A stretch of 64,000 nucleotides of DNA from Halomonas sp. ALS9 (GCF_001651035.1 NZ_LXRG01000192.1:558001-622000), one strand, 5' to 3'. Positions 34,412 through 44,629 are shown, numbered from the stretch's first letter. The notes: generated by a model not told the origin, from the letters alone. Program-made: numbers and translations.

Positions 34412-35962
34412 ATGCCAGCACTTCCTAGCACCGCCACTATTGGCGTTATCGGCGCAGGGGCCATGGGTGCCGGTATCGCTCAGGTAGCCGCCCAGGCTGG
34501 CCACTCGGTGATTCTCTTTGACAATCAACCGGGCACAGCAAAAGCCGGTATCGACAACATTCGTCGCCAGTTGGAAAAGCGTGTTGCCAAGGGCAAAATG
34601 CCTCAAGGTGATGTGGATAACATCATCGCTCGCCTGCAGCCTGCCGATGCAATTGATGCCCTGGCCGATAGTCGCCTGATTATCGAAGCCATCGTCGAGA
34701 ACCTTGAGATTAAGCGCCAGGTGTTTGCTCAGCTCGAAGCGCTATGCTCACCGGAGACCTTGCTCGCCAGTAATACCTCATCACTGTCGATTACTTCCAT
34801 TGCCGCCAATCTTGAATACCCCGAGCGCATGGCGGGGCTGCACTTCTTCAACCCCGCGCCGGTGATGAAGCTAGTGGAAGTGGTGTCTGGACTGGCGACC
34901 ACCACCGAGGTCGCTGAGACTCTGTTCGATACCGCCAGCGCCTGGGGCAAGGTCGCGGTGCACGCCAGTTCCACCCCGGGCTTTATCGTGAACCGCGTGG
35001 CACGGCCCTTCTATGCTGAAGGTCTTCGCCTGCTACAGGAAGTTGCCAGCGATGCCGCCACCCTGGATGCACTGATGCGCCAGGCCGGCGGGTTCCGCAT
35101 GGGGCCTTTCGAGCTGATGGACTTGATCGGTCATGACGTTAACTACGCCGTGACCCGTTCGGTGTTCGATGCCTACTACGGCGACACCCGGTTCAAACCC
35201 TCCCTGGTGCAACAGGCGCTGGTTGAAGCCGGTAGCCTGGGGCGTAAGTCTGGCCAAGGCTTCTTCGACTACCCTCCTGAAGGAGAGCGTGCAAATACCG
35301 TTATGGCTCAGCCCAAGTTTGCAGCACCAGCAAACGCGGAACTGCCCGCACTTGTCGTACAGGGCGCGAATAGCACCATCGCTCCGCTGCTGGAACGCGC
35401 TCAGGAAGCCGGGCTTGATGTGGTACATCGCGAATCGCTACAACAAGACGGTACGTCTCGCTTGTACCTAGGCGACCTGGTGCTGGCCCTCAGCGATGGG
35501 CGCTGCGCCGCCGAGCGCGCGGTTAATGAAGGGCTCGAAGCCCTGGTACTGTTCGACCTGTGCCTGGACTACCGCAGCGCCAGCGCCATAGGGCTTGCTG
35601 CCAGCCATACAGCGTCGCCCGAGGCCCGCCAGCTTGCCACAGCTTTCTTCCAACGTTTGGGAATGGATGTGGCCTGGCTGACCGACACGCCGGGGCTGGT
35701 GGTATTGCGCACCGTGACCATGCTCGCCAATGAAGCCGCCGATGCCGTTTTGCAAGGTGTCTGCAGCGCCCAGGATGGCGACCTGGCCATGCAGGCCGGG
35801 GTCAACTACCCACGCGGCCCCTTGGCCTGGGCGGACTCGCTGGGACTGCCCTTCGTTCACCGTACCCTTACACACCTGCAGCAGAGCTACGGCGAAGAGC
35901 GCTATCGCAGCTCTTTCCTGCTGCGCCGCAAAGCCCTGAGTGAGGAAAGCTTTCATGAGTGA
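34412..35962 (+). CDS. paaH: PaaH, 3-hydroxyadipyl-CoA dehydrogenase
   Basis: The start at 34412 was chosen because GGGAGAG lies just before it and because the NAD-binding GVIGAGAMGAGIAQVAAQAG then begins at residue 9; a longer frame from 34271 overlaps paaG. The 516-residue product has two 3-hydroxyacyl-CoA dehydrogenase-type halves, with HFFNPAPVMKLVEVV in the first and a second C-terminal domain (about 300-516). It oxidises 3-hydroxyadipyl-CoA to 3-oxoadipyl-CoA with NAD+. Its stop overlaps paaI by 8 bp. Confidence 0.92.
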   Translation: MPALPSTATIGVIGAGAMGAGIAQVAAQAGHSVILFDNQPGTAKAGIDNIRRQLEKRVAKGKMPQGDVDNIIARLQPADAIDALADSRLIIEAIVENLEIKRQVFAQLEALCSPETLLASNTSSLSITSIAANLEYPERMAGLHFFNPAPVMKLVEVVSGLATTTEVAETLFDTASAWGKVAVHASSTPGFIVNRVARPFYAEGLRLLQEVASDAATLDALMRQAGGFRMGPFELMDLIGHDVNYAVTRSVFDAYYGDTRFKPSLVQQALVEAGSLGRKSGQGFFDYPPEGERANTVMAQPKFAAPANAELPALVVQGANSTIAPLLERAQEAGLDVVHRESLQQDGTSRLYLGDLVLALSDGRCAAERAVNEGLEALVLFDLCLDYRSASAIGLAASHTASPEARQLATAFFQRLGMDVAWLTDTPGLVVLRTVTMLANEAADAVLQGVCSAQDGDLAMQAGVNYPRGPLAWADSLGLPFVHRTLTHLQQSYGEERYRSSFLLRRKALSEESFHE

Positions 35963-36422
35963 CTCCCAACTGACCCCGCAACAGCTGGCGGAAGCCTGTG
36001 CCGAGGCAATGTTTTCCCGCGACCATGCCAGCCAAGGGCTGGGTATGCGCATTACGCGCATGGCACCCGGCTTCGCCGAACTGACCATGACCGTGCGTCA
36101 GGACATGGTGCAGGGGCACGGCAACTGCCATGGCGGCTTTCTGTTTGCCCTGGCCGACTCCGCCTTTGCGTTTGCCTGCAACAGCTACGATGAAGCCACC
36201 GTCGCCGCTGGCTGCAGTATCGACTATCTCGGCCCCGCCCAGTTGGGCGATGAGCTCACCGCCACCGCCGAAGAGCGCAGCCGCCGTGGGCGCACCGGCA
36301 TTTACGACATCACGTTGCGCAATCAGCACGGCGATACCATTGCCTTATTCCGTGGACGTTCCTACAAAATCCGCGGCAGCGTACGCCGCCTGGAAGACAC
36401 CGCTGCTGGAGACAACCAATGA
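35955..36422 (+). CDS. paaI: PaaI, hotdog-fold hydroxyphenylacetyl-CoA thioesterase
   Basis: The product of 155 residues starts at ATG 35955 and shows the hotdog thioesterase motif [22 protein letters not shown], with the catalytic Asp in ALADSAFAF. PaaI hydrolyses phenylacetyl-CoA analogues and protects the CoA pool. It overlaps the paaH end by 8 bp and the paaJ start by 4 bp (ATGA), so translation is coupled through the set. Confidence 0.92.
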   Translation: MSDSQLTPQQLAEACAEAMFSRDHASQGLGMRITRMAPGFAELTMTVRQDMVQGHGNCHGGFLFALADSAFAFACNSYDEATVAAGCSIDYLGPAQLGDELTATAEERSRRGRTGIYDITLRNQHGDTIALFRGRSYKIRGSVRRLEDTAAGDNQ

Positions 36423-37624
36423 AAGACGCGCTAATTATTGATGCCATACGCACTCCGATAGGTCGCTACGGCGGCGCACTTTCAAGCGTGCGTGCCGATG
36501 ACCTGGGGGCCATTCCCATGCGCGCCCTGATGGAGCGCAATCCGAACATAGACTGGTCGCTGGTAGACGATGTCCTTTACGGCTGCGCCAACCAGGCAGG
36601 GGAAGACAACCGCAACGTAGCACACATGTCTGCGTTGCTCGCGGGGCTTCCCGTTGAGGTGCCCGGCTCCACCATTAACCGTTTGTGTGGTTCTGGAATG
36701 GACGCCGTCGGCAACGCTGCCCGCGCCATCAAGACCGGTGAAGCGGGGCTGATGATTGCTGGCGGTGTGGAGTCGATGTCCCGAGCCCCTTTTGTGATGG
36801 GTAAGGCAGAACAAGCTTTCTCACGTCAGGCCGTCATCTTCGACACCACCATCGGCTGGCGCTTTGTGAACCGTGCCATGAAGGCCCAGTTCGGCATCGA
36901 CTCCATGCCCGAAACCGCCGAAAACGTCGCCGAACAGTTTGTTATTTCCCGGCAAGACCAAGACGCCTTCGCACTCCGCAGCCAACAGCGTACCGCCGCC
37001 GCCATGGAGGCCGGCCGCCTGGCCGAAGAGATCACTCCTGTCGAAGTCCCCCGGCGCAAACAGGATCCGCTGGTGGTAGATAGCGATGAGCATCCGCGCG
37101 CCACCACGACCGCCGAGCAACTCGCCAAACTGCCCACGCCCTTCCGTGAAGGCGGCAGTGTTACTGCGGGCAATGCCTCAGGCGTTAACGATGGCGCCTG
37201 TGCGCTGCTGATGGCGTCACCTGAGCAGGCCGAACGTTTTGGCCTGAAAGCCCGCGCTCGTGTAGTAGGCATGGCCACCGCGGGGGTGGAGCCGCGGATC
37301 ATGGGGTTCGGCCCCTCACCCGCCACCCGCAAGGTCCTTGCCCAGACCGGGCTTACCTTGGATCAGATGGATGTTATCGAACTCAACGAAGCGTTCGCTG
37401 CTCAGGCGTTGGCGGTTATGCGCGACCTAGGGCTTAGCGATGATGCCGAACACGTTAACCCCAATGGCGGCGCCATCGCACTCGGCCACCCGCTGGGCAT
37501 GAGCGGCGCTCGACTCGTCACCACCGCCCTGCATGAACTCGAACGTCGGCAAGGACGCTTTGCGCTATGCACCATGTGTATCGGTGTCGGCCAGGGCATC
37601 GCGATGGTCATTGAGCGCGTATAA
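36419..37624 (+). CDS. paaJ: PaaJ, 3-oxoadipyl-CoA/3-oxo-5,6-dehydrosuberyl-CoA thiolase
   Basis: The 401-residue thiolase has the nucleophile Cys in [12 protein letters not shown] near residue 90, the conserved His in [18 protein letters not shown] and the second Cys in [10 protein letters not shown] near the C-terminus. It cleaves two beta-keto CoA esters of the pathway to acetyl-CoA and succinyl-CoA. It overlaps paaI by 4 bp and is followed 81 bp later by paaK. Confidence 0.93.
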   Translation: MKDALIIDAIRTPIGRYGGALSSVRADDLGAIPMRALMERNPNIDWSLVDDVLYGCANQAGEDNRNVAHMSALLAGLPVEVPGSTINRLCGSGMDAVGNAARAIKTGEAGLMIAGGVESMSRAPFVMGKAEQAFSRQAVIFDTTIGWRFVNRAMKAQFGIDSMPETAENVAEQFVISRQDQDAFALRSQQRTAAAMEAGRLAEEITPVEVPRRKQDPLVVDSDEHPRATTTAEQLAKLPTPFREGGSVTAGNASGVNDGACALLMASPEQAERFGLKARARVVGMATAGVEPRIMGFGPSPATRKVLAQTGLTLDQMDVIELNEAFAAQALAVMRDLGLSDDAEHVNPNGGAIALGHPLGMSGARLVTTALHELERRQGRFALCTMCIGVGQGIAMVIERV

Positions 37625-37705
37625 GCCCATAACTAACACCATTCTCTAGACCATGGCGCATTTAGACACTAGTCCAATAACAACTTGCTTGACCGGAGCC
37701 CCCTG

Positions 37706-39019
37706 ATGAATCAGCCCGCTACGCCTATCGACACTGCAACTCTCGACCCCTTGGAAACTGCCAGCGTCGACGAGCTGCGCGCCACTCAGTTCAAGCGCCT
37801 GAAGTGGAGCCTGAGGCACGCTTACGACAATGTGCCGTTCTACCGGCAGTCTTTCGATAAAGCCGGGGTACATCCCGACGATATCCAGACACTGGCGGAT
37901 CTCGCCAAACTGCCGTTCACCACCAAGGCCGATCTACGCGACAACTACCCGTTTGGCATGTTGGCCACGCCGATGAGCGAGATCGTGCGTATCCATGCCT
38001 CCAGCGGTACCACGGGGCAACCCACGGTGGTTGGCTACACCCAGAAAGATATTGATGTGTGGTCCGATGTGATGGCGCGCTCAATCCGTGCCGCTGGCGG
38101 CAGCCGCAATGACAAGGTGCATGTGGCGTATGGCTACGGCCTGTTCACCGGTGGGCTGGGCGCGCATTACGGCGCCGAACGCCTGGGTTGCGCGGTCATC
38201 CCCATGTCAGGCGGCCAGACCGAGAAACAGGTTCAACTGATCCGTGATTTCGAGCCGAACATCATCATGGTCACCCCTTCTTACATGCTCAACATCGCGG
38301 ACGAAATGGAGCGCCAAGGCATCGACCCTCACAAGCTGCCCCTGCGCACTGGCATTTTCGGTGCTGAACCCTGGACCGACAGCATGCGTACTGCTTTAGA
38401 GCAGCGTCTGGGCATCGACGCCCTCGATATTTATGGTCTCTCCGAGGTAATGGGGCCGGGCGTGGGCATGGAGTGTCTGGAAACCAAAGATGGCCCGACC
38501 ATCTGGGAAGATCATTTCTACCCCGAGATCATCGACCCCGCCAGCGGCGAAGTACTCCCCGATGGCGAATACGGCGAGCTGGTGTTCACCACCCTGACCA
38601 AAGAAGGCCTGCCGGTAATTCGCTACCGCACCCGCGACCTGACCCGCCTGCTACCCGGCACCGCACGCCCCATGCGGCGCATCGACAAGATCACTGGCCG
38701 CAGCGATGACATGCTGATCATTCGCGGGGTGAATGTGTTCCCCACACAGATTGAAGAGCAACTGCTCAAGATCGCGTCGCTTTCGCCCCACTACGAGATC
38801 GAAGTCAGCCGCCAAGGCAATATGGACACGGTACTTGTACGTGTCGAAGCTAACCATCATGACATCGCCCGCGACCCTGTGGCCTGTGAACAAGCCGCGA
38901 AAGAGCTTCAGCATGCCATCAAGACATACATTGGTATCAGCAGCCAAGTTGAAGTGTGCCCGTTAGAAAGCGTTATGCGTTCGATGGGTAAGGCTAGGCG
39001 CGTCAAGGATCTTCGCTGA
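37706..39019 (+). CDS. paaK: PaaK, phenylacetate-CoA ligase
   Basis: The start ATG at 37706 follows GGAG by about 8 bp; an in-frame TTG seven codons earlier is less likely. The product of 437 residues has the adenylation-fold P-loop SSGTTGQPTVV, the YGLSEVMGPGVGMECLE motif and the C-terminal hinge/Lys region around KITGRSDDMLIIRGVNVFPTQIEE. It activates phenylacetate with ATP and CoA, the entry step of the pathway. A stem-loop follows. Confidence 0.95.
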   Translation: MNQPATPIDTATLDPLETASVDELRATQFKRLKWSLRHAYDNVPFYRQSFDKAGVHPDDIQTLADLAKLPFTTKADLRDNYPFGMLATPMSEIVRIHASSGTTGQPTVVGYTQKDIDVWSDVMARSIRAAGGSRNDKVHVAYGYGLFTGGLGAHYGAERLGCAVIPMSGGQTEKQVQLIRDFEPNIIMVTPSYMLNIADEMERQGIDPHKLPLRTGIFGAEPWTDSMRTALEQRLGIDALDIYGLSEVMGPGVGMECLETKDGPTIWEDHFYPEIIDPASGEVLPDGEYGELVFTTLTKEGLPVIRYRTRDLTRLLPGTARPMRRIDKITGRSDDMLIIRGVNVFPTQIEEQLLKIASLSPHYEIEVSRQGNMDTVLVRVEANHHDIARDPVACEQAAKELQHAIKTYIGISSQVEVCPLESVMRSMGKARRVKDLR

Positions 39020-39089
39020 TTCAGTTCTCTAATTGCTTGATGTCGCTATGAACGTGCATCGGCGCATAAGCATTAAAGTATTTATACGT

Positions 39090-39124
39090 AGGGGATTGCT
39101 CTCATCGAACAAAGACAATCCCTT
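39090..39124 (+). terminator. Stem-loop after paaK
   Basis: AGGGGATTG at 39090-39098 pairs with CAATCCCTT at 39116-39124 (one G-T pair), 70 bp after the stop. No long T run follows, so the call as terminator is moderate. Confidence 0.5.
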
Positions 39125-39275
39125 CCTGAAAGAAGGATAACTTCGTGAGCAATTGATGTCGTGTATGAGGACTATCATGTTGAGCACCTCACTATTCCCG
39201 TAGACAAAAGCCCCTAATTAAGCCGCTTTATTAGTAATCACTTAGAACCCTCAACAAAAACAGACAAACTACCAA

Positions 39276-39303
39276 ACGTAAGTACTAACACATGTACTTA
39301 CGT
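39276..39303. promoter_or_regulatory. 10-bp inverted repeat upstream of the lyase/CoA-transferase/TRAP operon
   Basis: ACGTAAGTAC and GTACTTACGT are perfect 10-base arms around an 8-base spacer, followed by TCTATATTC. The element lies about 180 bp before the first gene. It is a strong operator candidate for the operon's regulator, perhaps the LysR protein at its far end. Confidence 0.6.
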
Positions 39304-39480
39304 CTATATTCCCGCGCGACAGAAACAGCAAAAAAATCCTAACCCCATGTTTATTAAATACTTTAAATATTCTTTCCAATTCGGAACTGATTAGCTGATG
39401 ATTCCGACCTTTTAGGTGTTCAGCGAGTGTCTTAGGTTTGGTTGCATAACAACGACAATGTCACCCAGCGAGATACTGCA

Positions 39481-40428
39481 ATGCAACAAACCCCAAAAGG
39501 CAAAGCTGTCATCAATGAGGTGGGCTTACGCGATGGACTACAGAACATTGCCTTCACCCTGCCAACCAACAAAAAAATAGCGTGGATTCATGATGCCTAT
39601 TTAGCGGGCATGCGTGAAATGGAAGTGGGCTCCTTTGTTCCACCCAAGCTGCTGCCACAGCTGGCGGATACTGCAGAGCTTGTGACCTACGCCAAAACAC
39701 TACCCGGTTTATTCGTATCAGTTCTTGTGCCGAATTTAAAAGGGGCCGAGCGAGCCATCGCCAGTGGGGCAGATCTGATGATCCTGCCTATTTCCGCCAG
39801 TCGCCAGCATAGCTTAGCCAATGTGCGTAAGACACCCGATGAAATGATCGCAGAGGTGGCACACATCATAACGGCGAAAAAGAACGCTGGTTCCGAGATA
39901 TTGGTTGAAGCCGGCATCGGCACGGCATTTGGCTGCACGCTTCAGGGGCATGTTGACAGTAGCGAGGTACTGCGCATTATGCAGGCAGCGCTAGAAGCAG
40001 GCGCTGACCGCGTCAGTATGGCGGACACCGTAGGCTACGCCGATCCAGCCATGGTGCGAGAGCTGTTCGGACAAGCCATCAAACTAGCGGGGGATAAGTG
40101 CTGGCGAGCACACTTTCACGATACTCGGGGCTTAGCACTGGCCAATGCCTACGCGGCGCTTGAGGTAGGGATCACACGCTTCGACGCCTCTCTAGCAGGG
40201 ATCGGTGGCTGTCCTCATGCACCAGGAGCAAGTGGCAACGTGGCCTCTGAAGATTTGGCCTACATGCTGGGCAGCATGGGGTATGAGACCAAGATAGATA
40301 TTCCCAAACTGCTAACACTCAGGCAGAAGCTGGCGAACTGGCTGGAAGGTGAGGAAATGCACGGCACTCTCTGGAAAGCAGGTTTACCGAAAACGTTCCA
40401 GCCTAACCACCAACTTGCTGAAGTGTAA
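39481..40428 (+). CDS. HMG-CoA lyase-like enzyme (hydroxymethylglutaryl- or citramalyl-CoA lyase)
   Basis: The 315-residue product (ATG at 39481; an upstream in-frame TTG would add 13 residues) has the HMGL signature INEVGLRDGLQN, the metal-binding HFHDTRGLALANAYAALEVG and the GGCPHAPGASGNVASEDLAYML segment with the catalytic Cys. Such lyases split 3-hydroxy-3-methylglutaryl-CoA or similar CoA esters. With a CoA-transferase directly downstream and a TRAP carrier, the set fits uptake and breakdown of a hydroxy-dicarboxylate like 3-hydroxy-3-methylglutarate or citramalate. That substrate is an inference. Confidence 0.85.
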   Translation: MQQTPKGKAVINEVGLRDGLQNIAFTLPTNKKIAWIHDAYLAGMREMEVGSFVPPKLLPQLADTAELVTYAKTLPGLFVSVLVPNLKGAERAIASGADLMILPISASRQHSLANVRKTPDEMIAEVAHIITAKKNAGSEILVEAGIGTAFGCTLQGHVDSSEVLRIMQAALEAGADRVSMADTVGYADPAMVRELFGQAIKLAGDKCWRAHFHDTRGLALANAYAALEVGITRFDASLAGIGGCPHAPGASGNVASEDLAYMLGSMGYETKIDIPKLLTLRQKLANWLEGEEMHGTLWKAGLPKTFQPNHQLAEV

Positions 40429-40438
40429 CGAGGTTATT

Positions 40439-41596
40439 ATGAGCAGTTCTATTCCTGGCAAGACCACGTTGCCCCTCGACGGTATCCGCGTCATTGAATT
40501 TAGTCACATGGTTATGGGCCCCACTTGCGGCATGATCCTGGCAGATTTAGGCGCCGAAGTTATCAAAATTGAGCCGCCAAGCGGCGATAAAACACGCCAG
40601 ATGACCGGTCTAGGGATGGGCTTTTTCCGTACTTATAACCGTAATAAGAAGAGCGTAGTACTCGACATCAAGTCTCCCGAAGGAAAAGCGAACCTGCTAG
40701 CGCTATTAGCCGAATCGGATGTCATGATTGAGAACTTTCGCCCTGGGCTGATGGACTCGCTGGGGCTAGGCTACCAAACGCTGTCAGCGAAGTTTCCCGA
40801 GCTCATCTATGTGTCTCATAAAGGATTCCTGCCTGGCCCCTACGAAAATCGTTTGGCCCTTGATGAAGTCGTGCAGATGATGGGCGGGCTCGCCTATATG
40901 ACCGGCCCCGAAGGCCGACCATTACGCGCCGGCGCCTCCGTTAACGATATCATGGGGGGAATGTTCGGAGCGATTGGAGTGCTTGCCGCCATTATGCAAC
41001 GCGGTAAAACCGGTAATGGGCAAGAAATTCAAAGCGCTCTATTTGAAAACTGTGTGTTCCTCTCCGCCTCCCATATGCAGCAGGCTGCCATGTCTGGAGA
41101 CATACCGCCTCCTATGCCATCGCGGGTCTCTCCCTGGACGATCTATGACGTCTTCACGCTAGCCAATAATGAACAGTTGTTTATCGGGGCTGTGAGCGAC
41201 AAACAGTGGGCAATCTTATGCGACGTGCTGGAGCGACAAGATCTCCTTGACGATCCGACGTTGCAGAAAAACGAACAACGACTCAACGTCCGCGATGATC
41301 TGTTGGCAACCTTAGGCGAGACCCTTAAGCATCATCATATTGATGAACTCTCAGCGAAGCTGGATACCGTTGGCTTACCTTATGCCCCCATTACCCGTCC
41401 CGACGAACTGCTGCAAGACGAGCACTTAAAGGTGAGTGGTGGACTGGTGCCCATGCAGACGGATGACGGTGATACCACCGATGTCGTGCTGCTGCCATTA
41501 ATGATGGGAGGTAAACGCCCTCAAGTGCGCCATCCCCTGGCCAAAATAGGAGAACACACCGAGGAAGTACTGGGAAGACTGACCAACCGGGCATGA
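40439..41596 (+). CDS. Family III CoA-transferase (CaiB/BaiF)
   Basis: The start ATG at 40439 lies 10 bp after the lyase stop. The 385-residue protein has the family N-terminus GIRVIEFSHMVMGPTCGMILADLGAEVIKIEPP and the catalytic Asp (D142) in LALDEVVQMMGGL. Such enzymes exchange CoA between an acyl-CoA and a free acid. Paired with the lyase, it should activate the acid that the lyase cleaves. The gene order lyase, transferase, TRAP P/Q/M suggests one operon. Confidence 0.9.
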   Translation: MSSSIPGKTTLPLDGIRVIEFSHMVMGPTCGMILADLGAEVIKIEPPSGDKTRQMTGLGMGFFRTYNRNKKSVVLDIKSPEGKANLLALLAESDVMIENFRPGLMDSLGLGYQTLSAKFPELIYVSHKGFLPGPYENRLALDEVVQMMGGLAYMTGPEGRPLRAGASVNDIMGGMFGAIGVLAAIMQRGKTGNGQEIQSALFENCVFLSASHMQQAAMSGDIPPPMPSRVSPWTIYDVFTLANNEQLFIGAVSDKQWAILCDVLERQDLLDDPTLQKNEQRLNVRDDLLATLGETLKHHHIDELSAKLDTVGLPYAPITRPDELLQDEHLKVSGGLVPMQTDDGDTTDVVLLPLMMGGKRPQVRHPLAKIGEHTEEVLGRLTNRA

Positions 41597-41667
41597 CGCC
41601 ATGCCCAGCTACTGACATATGATTCATAAAGACAACTATAAAGACAATGACAACAATGGACATCGCT

Positions 41668-42657
41668 ATGAAAGCAACTATTAAAACACTTATTGCATCA
41701 GTCTCTATCGCCAGCTCCATCAGTAGTGCCATCGCCGCTGATTATACGATGCGCCTCGCTCATCAACTGCCTGGCTCACATCACGTCGCACAGGCAATTG
41801 AAGCCTTCGCAGATGAGGTGAAAACTAACAGCAATGGTCGTATCGAGGTGCAAATATTTGGCGGTGCCCAGCTTTACGGGCCTACGGAATTCCATGCCGC
41901 TGTCGCGCGTGGCCACATAGAAGCGGCATCGATTGTTAGCCTATTGTGGGGGGGCACCATTCCGGAAATGCAGGTATTTAACATCCCCTATCTGATGACG
42001 GGCCGCCACCAGCTTGAACAGTTTCCAACCTCCGAAGCGGCAGCAATACTGGATGACAAGATGGCATCCAAAGGGGTCAAGAATCTGGCTTGGTTGCTAG
42101 ACGCCAACAATGCAGCATTCACCTCCTCTGACGCACCACTCATTGCCCCTGACGATTTTCAGGGTACTAAGATTCGCGGATTGAGCCGGGTATTTGATGC
42201 CGGCCTGATCGCAATGGGAGCCTCACCCGCTACCATGCCTGGCTCGGAGGTCTATCAGGGGTTGCAGACTGGCGTTATCGATGCCGCCATTACTAGCACC
42301 GATGCTGTCTATTCGAGGCGCTATTTTGAAGTCCAGGACTACGCGGTAGCCTCCAACCTGATTACGGTCTATCAAAACATTATTGTTAATCCACAATGGT
42401 GGGAAAGCCTGCCAGAAGACCTCCAAAGCTTGGTCGAGTCAGCAGCTTCTAGCACCGAAAATGTATTGCTACCGGAAACTGACGAAATCGATCCTACGGG
42501 GATCGCAAAATTAGAAGAGAACAATGTGGAAGTCACTGTGCTATCCGACGAACAAGTCGATGCTCTGCGGATTGCGATGCAACCGGCCGTTGAGCAAGCA
42601 TTCATTGAGAGTGCCAACGACGGTGAACGGCTGATTGAGCTGATTAAGCAACTCTAA
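41668..42657 (+). CDS. TRAP transporter solute-binding protein, DctP type
   Basis: The ATG at 41668 gives a clean signal peptide (MKATIKTLIASVSIASSISS, then AIAAD), so it is preferred over the ATG at 41647. The mature 305-residue protein has the DctP fold features LAHQLPGSHH and the segment around TKIRGLSRVFDAGLIAMGASPATMP, where the usual Arg for carboxylate binding lies. It binds an acid in the periplasm and hands it to the Q/M membrane parts that follow after an intercistronic hairpin. Confidence 0.9.
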   Translation: MKATIKTLIASVSIASSISSAIAADYTMRLAHQLPGSHHVAQAIEAFADEVKTNSNGRIEVQIFGGAQLYGPTEFHAAVARGHIEAASIVSLLWGGTIPEMQVFNIPYLMTGRHQLEQFPTSEAAAILDDKMASKGVKNLAWLLDANNAAFTSSDAPLIAPDDFQGTKIRGLSRVFDAGLIAMGASPATMPGSEVYQGLQTGVIDAAITSTDAVYSRRYFEVQDYAVASNLITVYQNIIVNPQWWESLPEDLQSLVESAASSTENVLLPETDEIDPTGIAKLEENNVEVTVLSDEQVDALRIAMQPAVEQAFIESANDGERLIELIKQL

Positions 42658-42693
42658 GCTACCAAGATATTTTCTATATCGACATGGGTAGTA

Positions 42694-42716
42694 AGAGGAG
42701 AGGCCGCCTCTTCTCT
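42694..42716 (+). other. Hairpin between dctP and dctQ
   Basis: AGAGGAGAGG and CCTCTTCTCT form a 10-bp stem (one wobble pair) with a 3-base loop, 37 bp after the dctP stop. Such hairpins between the binding protein and membrane genes often protect the 5' part of the mRNA and raise the amount of binding protein. Confidence 0.5.
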
Positions 42717-42764
42717 CAATAACAGCCGAGCCGGGGGTGTTGATGCTCCTCGAAAGGATAGATT

Positions 42765-43343
42765 ATGAATAATTATACAAAATCTTCTATGGGTAAGGCC
42801 GACGTCTTTCAACCGCCGTTGGTATGCCGTTTATTGAGCCAGTTAGTATACTGGATTACCACCTTCGCTATGGCGATATCTGCCGCTAGTGTTTTGGTAG
42901 CACTAGCGCTGATAAGTTACGCCGTGGTGGCTCGTTATCTGCTTGGGCAACCCTCTCTCTGGATTAACGATGTAGTGACCTTCATCTTAGTTGGCATCGT
43001 TATGTTAGGTGCCGCAGCCGCCCTTAGAGAAGGCCGACACCTTGGTGTCGATTTGTTCACTGAGCGCCTCAAAGGTCGTCGCCAGCGTGGGGCACAGGCT
43101 TGGTCGATGTTTGCTGTGCTACTCGTCGCACTCTACTTGGTGGTCGACGGCTGGCAGACTGCCATGTTCTCAAAAATGCTTGGCATGACAACGCTGGGGT
43201 ACGTGGAGATTCCCCTGTTCTGGCTACAGTTGTTGATTCCTCTGGGCGGAATAATGCTGATGATGGTATGCCTGGATTCATTGCTACGATTGTGCTTCGG
43301 TGGCAAAGCTTTCGTCGATTCATGTCAGGAAGAGGAACACTGA
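42765..43343 (+). CDS. TRAP transporter small permease, DctQ type
   Basis: The 192-residue protein has four membrane helices and a helix-end signature LWINDVVTFILVGIVMLGAAAALREGRHLGVDLF typical of DctQ, with the RHL stretch at the cytosolic end. It links the M subunit to the binding protein. It is followed by the M gene after 2 bp. Confidence 0.9.
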   Translation: MNNYTKSSMGKADVFQPPLVCRLLSQLVYWITTFAMAISAASVLVALALISYAVVARYLLGQPSLWINDVVTFILVGIVMLGAAAALREGRHLGVDLFTERLKGRRQRGAQAWSMFAVLLVALYLVVDGWQTAMFSKMLGMTTLGYVEIPLFWLQLLIPLGGIMLMMVCLDSLLRLCFGGKAFVDSCQEEEH

Positions 43344-43345
43344 TC

Positions 43346-44629
43346 ATGATCACGATACTACTCATTCTTCTTGGCTTGGTTCTATTACTGTTTACCGGCC
43401 TCCCCATCTTTGCTGGCTTGTCGATCTTTGGTGCTGCTTTGCTGGCGGGAACGCCAGGTTCCCTGGGCGGCCTTACTGAGATAGTTTTCAATAAAGTCAG
43501 CATGTATGTACTGTTGGCGATTCCTCTGTTTGCGTATATGGCCCATATCATGATTCGTGGCCGCATCGTAGATGACCTTTATGACACCGCCTATACGCTG
43601 ACTCGTCATCTGCCAGGAGGGGTCGGGATAGCCACTATCATGGCGTGCATGATTTTCTCAGCTATTTCCGGTTCAAGTGTGGCGACTGCGCTGACCATCG
43701 GCGCGGTAGCGATTCCGCAGATGATTCGCTACGGCTACGACCCTAAAGTAGCCTATGGCCTAGTCGCAGCTGGCGGCACGCTGGGAATTCTGATTCCACC
43801 CTCCGGCCCTATGATCATCTATGGCGTTGCCACGGACACCTCCATAGGCGGGCTATTTATGGCGGGTCTTTTCCCCGGTCTAATGCTAGCCGGGATATTC
43901 ATGATTGCGACCTCCTTTCAACAACGTCACGCCAAGCGGGCGCAACGAGCCTCTCTTACTGAAGCCATTCAGGCAATCCGCAAATCAGGTTGGGCAATCG
44001 CCTTACCGACCATGGTACTCGGCGGAATGTATCTAGGGGTCTTTACTGCGACAGAAGCAGCGGCTATTGGCGCAACACTGGCGCTATTAATCGGTTTGTT
44101 AGTGTATCGCAGCATTGGTCTGCGTGAGATATGGACATCAGCCATTGATGCCAGCCGTACCTCCGCCATGCTATTTATGATCTTGGCAGGTGCCGCTATC
44201 TTTAGCCATGCATTGACTAAAATGATGATCCCACAGCAAATTGTAGCGTTTGTACTGAATGTTGACCTAGGAGTCTACAGCTTCCTGATCCTCATGATGT
44301 TAATGATTTTTATACTCGGCATGTTTCTAGAGTCCATTGCCATTATTTTAATTACTTCGCCTGTCGTTATGCCGGTTCTAGCGCTGCTGGAAATTAACCC
44401 AATCTGGTATGGGGTACTGCTAGTCATTAATTTGGAATTAGCGATGATTACGCCACCAGTAGGAATGAATTTATTCACTATTAAGGCGGTGACCAACGCA
44501 CCGATCGGCCAGATTATCCGTGGTTCAGCACCCTTTGTAATGTTAATGGTAGTGGGGTTAGCGCTGGTACTAATTTTCCCCCAGATTGCCATATGGCTGC
44601 CTAACAGCATGATGAGCATGGGTAACTGA
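43346..44629 (+). CDS. TRAP transporter large permease, DctM type
   Basis: The 427-residue protein begins at ATG 43346, right after the dctQ stop; a longer frame starting inside dctQ is not used. It has about twelve helices and the DctM hallmarks GGTLGILIPPSGPMIIYGVAT and ITPPVGMNLFTIKAV. It moves the bound acid with Na+ into the cell. A strong terminator follows. Confidence 0.93.
   Translation: MITILLILLGLVLLLFTGLPIFAGLSIFGAALLAGTPGSLGGLTEIVFNKVSMYVLLAIPLFAYMAHIMIRGRIVDDLYDTAYTLTRHLPGGVGIATIMACMIFSAISGSSVATALTIGAVAIPQMIRYGYDPKVAYGLVAAGGTLGILIPPSGPMIIYGVATDTSIGGLFMAGLFPGLMLAGIFMIATSFQQRHAKRAQRASLTEAIQAIRKSGWAIALPTMVLGGMYLGVFTATEAAAIGATLALLIGLLVYRSIGLREIWTSAIDASRTSAMLFMILAGAAIFSHALTKMMIPQQIVAFVLNVDLGVYSFLILMMLMIFILGMFLESIAIILITSPVVMPVLALLEINPIWYGVLLVINLELAMITPPVGMNLFTIKAVTNAPIGQIIRGSAPFVMLMVVGLALVLIFPQIAIWLPNSMMSMGN

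Larger units (their letters stand above)
39020..39480. other. Intergenic region between paaK and the lyase operon
   Basis: It holds the paaK stem-loop and a long inverted repeat (both listed), and turns AT-rich from about 39180. It is the left boundary of the block that interrupts the paa genes. No gene was found. Confidence 0.35.

Noticed and set aside
35468..36088. 206-residue minus-strand open frame across paaH and paaI
   Set aside because: It is antisense to two conserved paa genes and shows no domain.
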